Position numbers and translations under genes: made by a program. 47,086 nt of DNA. It comes from Aciditerrimonas ferrireducens (GTDB taxonomy: Bacteria; Actinomycetota; Acidimicrobiia; Acidimicrobiales; UBA8190). Below are positions 25,218 through 33,006 of the stretch, one piece after another. How positions within the stretch are numbered: position 1 is the stretch's first letter; each line of letters opens with the position of its first letter. The notes under the pieces are model-generated. The model was given only the letters and a program-made list of their open reading frames with translations. It had not been told where the DNA came from and did not search any database. Location of the stretch: contig NZ_JAKHEX010000018.1 of assembly GCF_023130475.1 (NCBI RefSeq), positions 660 through 47,745 on the forward strand, given 5' to 3'.

Positions 25218-26300
25218 TCAGATCGCCGACGTCCACCCCGGACCCGGCGACCAGCCGGGCTGCGCGGCGCACCAGGCCAGCAGGGCTCGGGCCTGGCTGG
25301 ATCGTCGAGCCGGCACCCAGGTCCAGGGCAGCCGATGGGCCGGCCGCGCCCGGTGGTCCAGCCAGAGCCGGCCGCTGCACCGGGCCGGTTCGGGGGCCGT
25401 GGCCACCCAGACGATGCCTTCGGCCCCTTCCTCGGGTCGCCGCAACCAGGGCCGAAGGAGCCGGGCGAAGCCCGGCAGGCCGCTGCGGAGGCCCGGGGTG
25501 TCCACCCACCCGGGGTGGACGGCGTGGGCCGTGACCCCGAGGGGCCCGAGGGCCGAGGCCAGGGCCCAGGTGAGGACCAGCTGGGCCCTTTTGGCCCGGG
25601 CATAGGCCAGGGCGCCTCGATAGTCCTCGGGAGCGAGGTCCAAGCCCCGCACGTCGAAAGCCTGGGTGTAGAGGCCGCCTGAGGTGACCAGCACCACCCG
25701 GGCCCGGTCACCGCTCGGCCGAGAGGCCGCCCCGGCCAGGGCCGGGCGAAGCAGCTCGGTCAACAGGAACGGGGCGAGGAGGTGTACGGCCACCGTGGCT
25801 TCGGCACCCCCTGGCCCCACCGTTCGGGTCGGCAGCAGGTTCCCCGCAGCGTGGATCACCGCGTCGAGGACGCCGGCCCCTGCGGCCACCTCGTCGGCCA
25901 GCGCCCGGACCGCCTCGGGATCGGCCAGGTCGGCCAGGTGGACCACCGCCTCGGGGTCGCCGGCGGCCCGGACCGCCGCCTCTGCGGCAGCCGCCTTGGC
26001 GGGGTCCCGCCCCACCAGGTGGACGTGGGCACCAAGGGCGGCCAAGCCCCTGGCGACCTCCAAGCCGATGCCCGAGGTGGCCCCGGTCACGAGGACGGTC
26101 CGACCGACCTGCGAGGGAAGCCGGCCGAACGCCGGCGTACCGGCCCCGAGGCGCCGACGCCAGCGGATCCCCGGCGCGCTGAAGCTCCCCACCACGCTGG
26201 CCTCCAGGACCTCGTCCACGAGGAGCCAGGCCGTCCTCCGGCCCAGCGCCGCCGCTCGCTCGGCCAGGTCTCGACCCTCGTACTGCCGGCGCTGGACCAT
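25218..26300 (-). CDS. Short-chain dehydrogenase (retinol dehydrogenase/DHRS12-like) of the lipid island
   Basis: 360 residues from ATG 26300. The first about 65 residues (YEGRDLAERAAALGRR... FSAPGIRWRRRL) form an N-terminal extension as in DHRS12-like SDRs. TGATSGIG (about 72-79), HAAG and the catalytic YARAK (Tyr and Lys, about 231-235) follow. It is a NAD(P)-dependent oxidoreductase, probably for a lipid-derived alcohol or ketone. Divergent from the FAD oxidoreductase gene, it shares the promoter region with an AT-rich inverted repeat. AATTTA on the plus strand (TAAATT on minus) sits six bases before its ATG, so the mRNA may be leaderless. Confidence 0.85.
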   Translation of the reverse strand: MVQRRQYEGRDLAERAAALGRRTAWLLVDEVLEASVVGSFSAPGIRWRRRLGAGTPAFGRLPSQVGRTVLVTGATSGIGLEVARGLAALGAHVHLVGRDPAKAAAAEAAVRAAGDPEAVVHLADLADPEAVRALADEVAAGAGVLDAVIHAAGNLLPTRTVGPGGAEATVAVHLLAPFLLTELLRPALAGAASRPSGDRARVVLVTSGGLYTQAFDVRGLDLAPEDYRGALAYARAKRAQLVLTWALASALGPLGVTAHAVHPGWVDTPGLRSGLPGFARLLRPWLRRPEEGAEGIVWVATAPEPARCSGRLWLDHRARPAHRLPWTWVPARRSSQARALLAWCAAQPGWSPGPGWTSAI

Positions 26301-26303
26301 GGC

Positions 26304-26325
26304 GAGAATTTAGTGCTAAATTCTC
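26304..26325. promoter_or_regulatory. AT-rich 10-2-10 bp inverted repeat, candidate operator of the lipid island
   Basis: GAGAATTTAG-TG-CTAAATTCTC is perfect in both arms and stands out in a very GC-rich region. TAAATT hexamers on both strands lie within it and suit -10 boxes for the divergent genes; on the minus strand TAAATT ends six bases before the SDR ATG. The position suggests binding by a dimeric regulator, possibly the CarH/LitR-like protein encoded at 30688-31635 (inference). Confidence 0.65.
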
Positions 26326-26421
26326 CCGCATGAGGGGCGGGCTGGCGCCGCCCGGCCTCGGCGCCAGTTCCCGCCCCTCCCAGGAGCACCGGCCGGGCAG
26401 ACGAGCGGGGAGGAAGCAGTC

Positions 26422-27711
26422 GTGCGGATCGCCGTCGTCGGCACGGGCATCGCCGGCGTCACCTGTGTGGAGCTGCTCCGGCGGCGCCACGACGTGACTG
26501 TCTTCGAAGCCGAGGGGCGACCCGGCGGGCACACCCACACGGTGACCGTCGAGGTGCCCGAGGGCCCGGTCCCGGTGGACACGGGGTTCCTCGTCTACAC
26601 CGAGCGGGCCTACCCGTACCTCACCCGCCTCTTCGCTCGGCTCCAGATCCCGACCCAGCCGGCGGACATGAGCTTCTCGGTCAGCGACGAGGTGACGGGC
26701 ATCGAGTGGCGGGGGACCTCGCCGGCCACCGTCTTCGCCCAGCCCCGCAACCTGCTCCGGCCAGGGTTCTGGCGGATGCTGGTCGACATCGGCCGCTTCA
26801 ACCGGGCCGGCCGACGCCTCCTGGCCCAGCTGGAGGCCCGAGAGGCGTCCGAAGCGGGGGGCCCCGGGGACCCCTTCGGACCCACCTTGGCCGAGTTCCT
26901 GGCCACTGGCCACTGGTCGCCGGGGTTCGTCGAGCGCTACCTCGTCCCCATCGGCTCGGCCATCTGGTCGGCGGACCCGGCCCACTTCCTCGAGATGCCC
27001 ACCGGCACCTTCGCAGCGTTCTTCGCTCGCCACGGCTTGCTGCGCTTCGGGGACCAGGCAGCGTGGCGAACGGTCACCGGCGGCGCCCGACGCTACGTCG
27101 ACGCCGTCTTGGGGCCGCTCGAGCGGCAGGGTCGGCTCCACCTCGGCTGTCCCGTGCGGGCCGTCCGCAGCACCGCGTCCGGGGTGGAGCTCAGCACCCC
27201 GAAGGGACCGGCACACTTCGACCAGGTCGTCGTGGCCTGTCACGGCGAGGACGCCTTGGCCCTCCTGGCCGACGCCTCCGAGGACGAACGGCAGGTCCTC
27301 GCAGCGATGCGCTACCAGCCCAACGAGGCCCTGCTCCACACCGACCGGCGGCTCCTGCCCCGGGCCCGGCGGGCCTGGGCCAGCTGGAACTACCATCGGC
27401 TCGCCGACCCGCCGGAGGCGCCGACCCTGACCTACGACATCACCCGCCTCCAGTCCCTCCCGACCGCCGAGCGACTGCTCGTCACCCTCAACCGGTCGGA
27501 CGCCGTCGACCCGGCGCGGGTCCTCCGACGACTGCACTACGCCCACCCCGTCGTCGATCGGGCCCAAGTTGCCGCCAGGGCCTGGCAGGACCGGCTGAAC
27601 GGCCGCCGTGGAGTCTGGTTCTGCGGCGCGTACTGGGGCGACGGCTTCCACGAAGACGGCGTCCGCTCGGCCCTCGCGGTGACCCGCCGGCTCGGCGGCG
27701 AGGAGCTCTGA
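26422..27711 (+). CDS. FAD-dependent oxidoreductase (COG2907-like amine oxidase family)
   Basis: 429 residues from GTG 26422, behind GGGGAGGAAG. The N-terminal FAD motif is VVGTGIAGVTCVELL (about 4-18), followed by GRPGGHTHTV (about 34-43) and DTGFLVYTE. The C-terminal end is WFCGAYWGDGFHEDGVRSAL, typical of the NAD/FAD-binding COG2907 family. Family members are found next to DUF1365 and cyclopropane-fatty-acid-synthase-like genes, and some take part in modifying fatty acids such as desaturating methylated acyl chains. It begins a plus-strand operon with DUF1365, the methyltransferase and a desaturase. Confidence 0.9.
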   Translation: MRIAVVGTGIAGVTCVELLRRRHDVTVFEAEGRPGGHTHTVTVEVPEGPVPVDTGFLVYTERAYPYLTRLFARLQIPTQPADMSFSVSDEVTGIEWRGTSPATVFAQPRNLLRPGFWRMLVDIGRFNRAGRRLLAQLEAREASEAGGPGDPFGPTLAEFLATGHWSPGFVERYLVPIGSAIWSADPAHFLEMPTGTFAAFFARHGLLRFGDQAAWRTVTGGARRYVDAVLGPLERQGRLHLGCPVRAVRSTASGVELSTPKGPAHFDQVVVACHGEDALALLADASEDERQVLAAMRYQPNEALLHTDRRLLPRARRAWASWNYHRLADPPEAPTLTYDITRLQSLPTAERLLVTLNRSDAVDPARVLRRLHYAHPVVDRAQVAARAWQDRLNGRRGVWFCGAYWGDGFHEDGVRSALAVTRRLGGEEL

Positions 27712-27727
27712 TCCGGATCCCCCCGCG

Positions 27728-28564
27728 ATGCGCAGCGCTCTCTACGACGGCACGGTGGTCCACGAGCGAACAGGCCACGGTCGGCTCGGCCCCCGCCATC
27801 GCTTCCGCTTCCCCCTCACCATGCTCCTGCTCGATCTCGACGAGATCGACAAGGTCAGCGCCCTCCACCCGCTCTGGCGCCACGGGCGGGGCTGGGCCCC
27901 GGTCCGGCTCCAGCGGGCCGACCTGCCCGGTGACCGGGCCCGGCCCCCGGCCGAAGCCCTCCGGTCCCTCGCCGAGGCGCCGCTCGGGCGGGCCGCCCCC
28001 GGACCGATCCAGGTGCTCTTCCACCCCCGGACCTGGGGCTGGCTGTTCAACCCCATCGCGTGCGCGTACCTCCACGACGACGAGGGCGAGCCCATCGGCA
28101 TGGTGGCCGAGGTGACCAACACCCCTTGGCACGAGCGTCACCACTACGTCCTCGGGCCTCCCGGGACCCACATGGTGCCGAAAGCCATGCACGTCTCCCC
28201 GTTCCTCCCCCCGACCGGCTGGTACCGGGTCACCTGGCAGCCTCCTGGAGAGCGGCTCCGGCTCGCCTGGGACCTCCTCCTCGACGACCCCAGGACCGGC
28301 GAACCGGGCGGCGACGCCCTCCGCACCCGGCTCGTGCTCGAGCGCCAGCCCCTCGACCGGACCACGATGGGTCGGCTGCTCTGGCGTCGCCCCTTCCAGA
28401 CCCACCGGGTCTCGGCCGGCATCTACCGCCAGGCCCTCCACCTGGCCCGACGCGGGGCTCCCTTCCATCCCCACCCGGATCCTCGACGCCGCTGGCGTCT
28501 CCCAGGTCGGTTGCGTCAGGCTGGAGCGATCGGTCCGCCGCAGCACCCTGGAGCTCCCCGTTGA
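27728..28564 (+). CDS. DUF1365 family protein
   Basis: 278 residues, 16 bases after the FAD oxidoreductase stop. It starts SALYDGTVVHERTGHGRLGPRHRFRFPLTM, holds the conserved FHPRTWGWLFNPIACAYLH and NTPWHERHHYVL segments and the KAMHVSPFLP block, which are DUF1365 hallmarks. The biochemical role is unknown. DUF1365 is nearly always placed between a COG2907 oxidoreductase and a cyclopropane-fatty-acid synthase-like gene, as here, so it probably works on the same lipid. Many His and Arg residues could bind a metal or phosphate. Confidence 0.9.
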   Translation: MRSALYDGTVVHERTGHGRLGPRHRFRFPLTMLLLDLDEIDKVSALHPLWRHGRGWAPVRLQRADLPGDRARPPAEALRSLAEAPLGRAAPGPIQVLFHPRTWGWLFNPIACAYLHDDEGEPIGMVAEVTNTPWHERHHYVLGPPGTHMVPKAMHVSPFLPPTGWYRVTWQPPGERLRLAWDLLLDDPRTGEPGGDALRTRLVLERQPLDRTTMGRLLWRRPFQTHRVSAGIYRQALHLARRGAPFHPHPDPRRRWRLPGRLRQAGAIGPPQHPGAPR

Positions 28565-28608
28565 GTCCGCCCGGCACTCAAGCCCTGACCCGACCGGAGG
28601 GCAGAGCC

Positions 28609-29832
28609 ATGGCCCTGCCGCTCGACCCCCCGACGGTGCCCCCCTGGGCCTGCCTGGCGGGACGGACCGGCCTGGCTCGCTGGCTGGCCCGCCCCGGGGG
28701 TCCGCGGCTGGTCGACGACGCGGGTCGTCCCCTGCCCGGCCACCGGCACCAGCGGGGACCCTGCATGGCGGTGCTCGACGACCGTGCCTTGGGGGCCCTG
28801 CTCCGATCGGGCACCCGGGGCCTCGGCCTGGCCTACGTGGCCGGCTGGTGGGAGGCCGAAGACCTGGCGGGAGTGGTCGGCGCCCTGGCCGCAGTGGCCG
28901 AGCCCCTCCAGTCCCGCCTCGACGCCCTCTTCCGGCCCGTGGCTCCGGTTCTCGACCACCTGCGACGACCCGGCGCCCCGAGCCCGACCGAGGACCGGGC
29001 GGCGGTCCGGGCCCACTACGACCTGCCTCACACCCTGTTCGAGGCGATGCTCGACGAGACCATGGCCTACTCCTGCGCCGTGTTCGATCCCCCCGGGATC
29101 GACCTGGCCACGGCCCAGCGGCTGAAGTTCGAGCGCATCCTCGCCCCCCTCGAGCTCGGCCCGGACGACCACCTGCTGGAGATCGGCACCGGATGGGGCG
29201 GCCTGGCCCTCCACGCGGCCTCGACCCGGGGCTGCCGGGTCACCACCACGACCATCTCGGCCGCTCAGGAGGAGGCAGCGCGCCAGGCGGTCCACGAGGC
29301 GAGGGCCGAAGCGCAGGTGACCGTGCTCGGCCTCGACTGGCGGGACCTGCGGGGCCGCTTCGACGCCCTCGTCTCGGTCGAGATGATCGAGGCGGTGGAC
29401 TGGCGGCACCACCAGGCCTTCTTCGAGGCCTGCCGCCGCTTGCTCAGTGACCGGGGCCGCATGAGCCTCCAAGCCATCGTCATCGACGAGGCCGCCGAAC
29501 CCCGAGCTCGGCACCGGCCGGATTTCATCCGGGCCCAGGTGTTCCCGGGCAGCTGCATCCCCTCGGTCAGCCGGCTCGTCGCCCTGGCCGCGGGAGCGGG
29601 CCTCCAGACCGTGGCCCTCTCGGACATCGGGCCCCACTACGCCGAGACCCTGCGCCGCTGGCGGGCCAACCTCGAAGGCGCGGCGTCGAGGCTTCGCCAG
29701 GCGGGCCTCGACCCCCGGCTCCTGCGTCTGTGGCGGCTCTACCTGGCCTACTGCGAGGCGGCCTTCGAGCGACGCCACATCAGCGACGTCCAGCTCGTCC
29801 TCGCCCCCCGACCGGGGCGGGCCGGCCGATGA
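28609..29832 (+). CDS. Cyclopropane-fatty-acyl-phospholipid synthase-family methyltransferase
   Basis: 407 residues from ATG 28609, with GGAGGG at 7 bases. It transfers a methyl(ene) group from S-adenosylmethionine to the double bond of membrane acyl chains. Family marks are AHYDLPHTLFEAMLDETMAYS (about 135-155), the SAM motif LLEIGTGWGGLALHA (189-203) and SVEMIEAV (about 264-271). The N-terminal part (about 1-125) matches the family's lipid-binding extension. It may form cyclopropane or methyl-branched chains; the neighbours favour further oxidation of the product. The stop overlaps the desaturase start (ATGA). Confidence 0.92.
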   Translation: MALPLDPPTVPPWACLAGRTGLARWLARPGGPRLVDDAGRPLPGHRHQRGPCMAVLDDRALGALLRSGTRGLGLAYVAGWWEAEDLAGVVGALAAVAEPLQSRLDALFRPVAPVLDHLRRPGAPSPTEDRAAVRAHYDLPHTLFEAMLDETMAYSCAVFDPPGIDLATAQRLKFERILAPLELGPDDHLLEIGTGWGGLALHAASTRGCRVTTTTISAAQEEAARQAVHEARAEAQVTVLGLDWRDLRGRFDALVSVEMIEAVDWRHHQAFFEACRRLLSDRGRMSLQAIVIDEAAEPRARHRPDFIRAQVFPGSCIPSVSRLVALAAGAGLQTVALSDIGPHYAETLRRWRANLEGAASRLRQAGLDPRLLRLWRLYLAYCEAAFERRHISDVQLVLAPRPGRAGR

Positions 29833-30872
29833 GCCGGCAGGGCCGGGCCGGCGGCCTGCGGCCTGGGGTGCCGTTCCTGCTCGTCCACCTGGCGGTCCTG
29901 GCCGTCGTCGCCGTGGGGGTCTCCCCCGTCGCTCTCGGGGTGGCCCTCGTCTCCTACCTGGCCCGGATGTTCGGGATCACCGCCTTCTACCACCGCTACT
30001 TCAGCCACCGCTCCTTCCGCTGCTCCCGGCCGGTCCAGTTTGCCGGGGCGGTTCTCGGCGCCGCCGCCGCCCAACGGGGCCCCCTGTGGTGGGCAGCCCA
30101 CCACCGTCAGCACCACCGGACGACCGACCGACCGGGTGACCCGCACTCCCCTCGGGAAGGGTTCTGGCACGCCCATCTCCTGTGGCTGTTCGACCCGGCC
30201 AACCAGGGCACCCGACTCGACCTGGTCCCCGATCTGGCCCGGTACCGGGAGCTGCGGGTCCTGGACCGCTTCCACCACCTGGTGCCGACCCTTACCGCCC
30301 TCGCCACCTTCGGGCTCGGGGTCGGCCTCGCGGCAGCGTGGCCCGGCCTGCACACCTCGGGCTGGCAGGTCCTCGTCTGGGGCTTCCTGGTCTCCACCGT
30401 CGCCCTCTACCACTCGACCTTCGCCGTGAACTCCGTGGCCCATCGCTTCGGCCGCCGGCGCTTCGTCACCCGGGACGACAGCCGCAACAACGCGGTCGTG
30501 GCCCTCTTGACCCTCGGGGAGGGGTGGCACAACAACCACCACCGTTTTCCCCGCAGCGCCCGCCAGGGCATGGGCCGCTTGGAGCTCGACCCGACCTGGC
30601 TCGGCCTCCGCCTCCTGGCCCGCCTGGGCCTCGTGCGCGACCTGCAGACGGTGCTGGCGCGAGCGCTCGCCCTGGCCGCGACCGAGCTCAGCCCGAGGGC
30701 AGGGCCCGAGGTCGCGAACCACGCACCACCGCGTCCACGGCCCGCACCAGCGACCGGGCGTCCGGACCGGTCCAGCCGTCCGCCCCGAGGGCCTCGGCCT
30801 CGGCGGCCGAGGGCACGGCTGCTCCCCCCACGAGCACCCGTACCCCTGGAACCGCCGTCTTCAGCGCCCTGA
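29829..30872 (+). CDS. Membrane fatty-acyl desaturase (delta-9 type)
   Basis: 347 residues as read, from ATG 29829. Three histidine boxes are seen: HRYFSH (about 57-62), HHRQHH (about 94-99) and HNNHH (about 236-240). These bind the di-iron centre of membrane desaturases that introduce double bonds into acyl-CoA or lipid chains. Four hydrophobic segments surround them. The last about 60 residues (PRPRPAPATGRPDRSS...) are low in complexity and lie antisense to the C-terminus of the B12-binding regulator. The true C-terminus may therefore be nearer 30700, or the two genes really overlap by 185 bases. Confidence 0.88.
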   Translation: MSRQGRAGGLRPGVPFLLVHLAVLAVVAVGVSPVALGVALVSYLARMFGITAFYHRYFSHRSFRCSRPVQFAGAVLGAAAAQRGPLWWAAHHRQHHRTTDRPGDPHSPREGFWHAHLLWLFDPANQGTRLDLVPDLARYRELRVLDRFHHLVPTLTALATFGLGVGLAAAWPGLHTSGWQVLVWGFLVSTVALYHSTFAVNSVAHRFGRRRFVTRDDSRNNAVVALLTLGEGWHNNHHRFPRSARQGMGRLELDPTWLGLRLLARLGLVRDLQTVLARALALAATELSPRAGPEVANHAPPRPRPAPATGRPDRSSRPPRGPRPRRPRARLLPPRAPVPLEPPSSAP

Positions 30873-31635
30873 CCACCTCCGCCAGGGCCGGCCGGTGAGC
30901 CGGCAGCGTGGCGCCCACCACGACGCCCGCCAGCGGACGCGGCGGGTCCTGGACGGTTGCCACCAGGTCGGCGGCGGGCAGGTCGCAGCCCAGGTCCAGG
31001 ACCGAGAACCCCGCAGCCCGCAGGACGTGGACGGCCATGCTGAGCGGGAGCCGGTGCAGCTCGCCGGGCGGTGCCGCCAACGCCACGACCGGCGACCGCC
31101 GGCCCGGCCGGCGGCTGCGGGTCCCGAGGCGGACGACCAGACGCTCGACCACCTGCGAGGCCAGATGCTCCTCGGCGATCGAGACCTCCCCGGTCGCCCA
31201 GCGCTCCCCGATCGCCCGCATCGCCGGCCCGAGCACGTCGGTCACGACGTCCACCACGTCGTGGCCGGCCAGGACCAGGGCCTCGAGGACCACCCAGGCA
31301 CCCGCCTCGTCCCCGGCCACCAGCCGCCCCGCCAGCCGCTCGGCCACGCTCGGGTCCACCGGTCGGCCCGAGCTGGGCTGGTCCGTCCGGCCCCGGAGCG
31401 ACCCGGGTCGCCGCCCTGGCGCGGGACGACGAGCAAGCTCCTCGGCCAGGGCTTCGAGCTCGCCCGCTGGGACCCACCAGCGCCCGTCCCGCCAGCTGGC
31501 GTTGAGCCGACCGGTCCGGAGGTAGCGGTAGGCGGTCATGTAGTGGACGCCCAGGCGATCGGCGGCCTCCTGGAGGGTCAGCGTGGCCCCGCCCCGGCAC
31601 CGAGCACGCGGGCCCCGACCGTCCGTGCCGGTCAC
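30688..31635 (-). CDS. CarH/LitR-like regulator: HTH domain plus B12-binding domain
   Basis: 315 residues from GTG 31635 (ATG 31671 is possible but overlaps the upstream gene). The N-terminal HTH (TLTLQEAADRLGVHYMTAYRYL, about 18-39, then GRLNASWRDGRWWVP) is of the excisionase/MerR kind. A helical B12-cap with Trp146-x9-Glu156-His157 (the Wx9EH motif) and a Rossmann-like cobalamin domain follow. The lower-ligand motif is E192-L-H194-R-L-P, so the His is kept while the usual final Gly is Pro. CarH/LitR proteins with adenosylcobalamin repress genes in the dark and release DNA in light. It converges on the lipid operon and follows the SRPBCC gene. Confidence 0.85.
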   Translation of the reverse strand: MTGTDGRGPRARCRGGATLTLQEAADRLGVHYMTAYRYLRTGRLNASWRDGRWWVPAGELEALAEELARRPAPGRRPGSLRGRTDQPSSGRPVDPSVAERLAGRLVAGDEAGAWVVLEALVLAGHDVVDVVTDVLGPAMRAIGERWATGEVSIAEEHLASQVVERLVVRLGTRSRRPGRRSPVVALAAPPGELHRLPLSMAVHVLRAAGFSVLDLGCDLPAADLVATVQDPPRPLAGVVVGATLPAHRPALAEVVRALKTAVPGVRVLVGGAAVPSAAEAEALGADGWTGPDARSLVRAVDAVVRGSRPRALPSG

Positions 31636-31642
31636 GTCGCGC

Positions 31643-32149
31643 TCAGGTCGATCGGTCCGACCCGGCGGCATCGGGCCGCTGATCGGCAGCCTCGCCAGCC
31701 TGGCTGTCCTCGACGAGTCCCCCCTCGACGAGCGCAGCGAGGCGGTCCAAGGTGGCCTCGATAGCCGTCGGGTGGGTCCGCTCGACCCCCATCAGCCGCA
31801 GCAGCCAGGGCGCCTTCGACGGCCGACCGTCGAAGGTCTCGGTCACCTTCGTGCCCTCGGGGACCGGCTCCAGCTCGTAGCGCCAGACGTGGCCCCCGAA
31901 GTGCCGCCAGGCGATCCGCCGAGGCTCCTCGAACTCGACCACCGTGTTCGTGATGCGGTAGGGCACCCCGATCCGCATCTCCATCCCGAACCGTGCCCCC
32001 AGGGAAAGGCGCTCCGGTCCGCGGGTCACCCCACGGACTGAGCCGGACCCGTCGATCAGCGGATGACGACGCGGGTCGGCCAGCACCGCGAAGACCGCTT
32101 CCGGCGGGGCCGCCACCACCCGGGTGCGGCTGATGACCGGAGCAGACAT
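31643..32149 (-). CDS. SRPBCC (START/polyketide cyclase-like) protein
   Basis: 168 residues from ATG 32149, preceded by TAGCCT exactly six bases away, so probably leaderless. The helix-grip fold pattern is visible: VISRTRVVAAPPEAVFAVLADPRRHPLIDG at the start, beta strands in the middle, and a long C-terminal helix (about 125-145, TAIEATLDRLAALVEGG). These proteins bind hydrophobic ligands such as lipids or polyketides; many are annotated dimethylallyl or cyclase-like without evidence. Seven bases separate its stop from the CarH/LitR-like gene, so the two form an operon, and a lipid-related role is possible. Confidence 0.82.
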   Translation of the reverse strand: MSAPVISRTRVVAAPPEAVFAVLADPRRHPLIDGSGSVRGVTRGPERLSLGARFGMEMRIGVPYRITNTVVEFEEPRRIAWRHFGGHVWRYELEPVPEGTKVTETFDGRPSKAPWLLRLMGVERTHPTAIEATLDRLAALVEGGLVEDSQAGEAADQRPDAAGSDRST

Positions 32150-32235
32150 GCCCGCAGGCTACCAAGGCCACTCGCACGACCGCTGCCAGCCCTCGGGGTC
32201 TCGAGGCTGAAGGCAGCAGCGGCCCTGGCCTTTCG

Positions 32236-32967
32236 TCACGCTGCCGAGGATTGCCCGGTCGTTGTCCGGCGCGGCTGGGCGGGGCGTGGGGTTGGGGCCA
32301 CGTACCCCGAGAGGGGCCCTATCACGGTGCCGGCCGTGGTGTCGGCCCAGAACTGCCGGCTCCCCCGCTCCACCACGCTAAATCCGGTGCTGTCCCCGTC
32401 GCCGTTCACGACGTCCGGGAACCGTGGCCCGTCGGGGTCGGCCACCACGATCGCCACGTGGACCGCCGTCCCGGTCGCCGGGTCGTAGCCGTAGACCGCC
32501 ACGTCGCCCGGTTCGGGCCGGTAGCCGGTCCCGAGGGGGTGCCAGGTCCCATGCGCTTCGCCCCAGGCCACGAAGCTGGCGGCTGCGCCGTTCAGCTCAC
32601 CGGGGCCGTCGCCGTAGGCCACCTCGGCGCCGGCCCGCCACCACACCCAGGCGGCGAAGTCGGCGCACCACTCCTCGGCCCGCAGGCCGCCCGGGCAGTC
32701 GGTGCTCCCCGCCCCCCAGGACGCGCTGTAGCGGTTGCAGTAGCTGTCGGGCGGGTCGGTCCGGTAGCCGACCTGGGACTCGGCCAGGGCCACGATCCGT
32801 TGGCGAAGGGTCGTCGGCCCGCCGGCGAAGGGGCCCACGCCGGCGAACGCCAGGCCCGCGACCGACCCCCCGAGGGCGACCAGGACGCCGAGGCGGCCCC
32901 GGCGACGCCGAGCTCGCAGGCGACGATCCCGGTCCTGCCGCGAACGACCATCGATCGGATAGTTCAT
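32236..32967 (-). CDS. Exported CHAP-domain amidase (peptidoglycan hydrolase-like)
   Basis: 243 residues from ATG 32967. An Arg-rich start and a hydrophobic stretch (about 26-48) act as signal or anchor. The CHAP part has catalytic Cys101 in EEWCADFAAWVWWRAG and His170 in AVHVAIVV, plus several other Cys (77, 91). Such cysteine amidases cut peptidoglycan crosslinks in cell separation or defence. There is no clear ribosome binding site. The gene is divergent from the MFS exporter gene with only 39 bases between the start codons. Confidence 0.83.
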   Translation of the reverse strand: MNYPIDGRSRQDRDRRLRARRRRGRLGVLVALGGSVAGLAFAGVGPFAGGPTTLRQRIVALAESQVGYRTDPPDSYCNRYSASWGAGSTDCPGGLRAEEWCADFAAWVWWRAGAEVAYGDGPGELNGAAASFVAWGEAHGTWHPLGTGYRPEPGDVAVYGYDPATGTAVHVAIVVADPDGPRFPDVVNGDGDSTGFSVVERGSRQFWADTTAGTVIGPLSGYVAPTPRPAQPRRTTTGQSSAA

Positions 32968-32971
32968 CGAG

Positions 32972-33000
32972 TCAACAGTCCTGTCCGACAACGATAGACT
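32972..33000 (+). promoter_or_regulatory. Promoter of the MFS exporter (leaderless type)
   Basis: TCAACA (32972-32977), a 17-base spacer and TAGACT (32995-33000) fit a sigma-A promoter. The ATG begins six bases after the -10, so transcription probably starts at the A of ATG. Confidence 0.55.
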
Positions 33001-33006
33001 GGGGCC

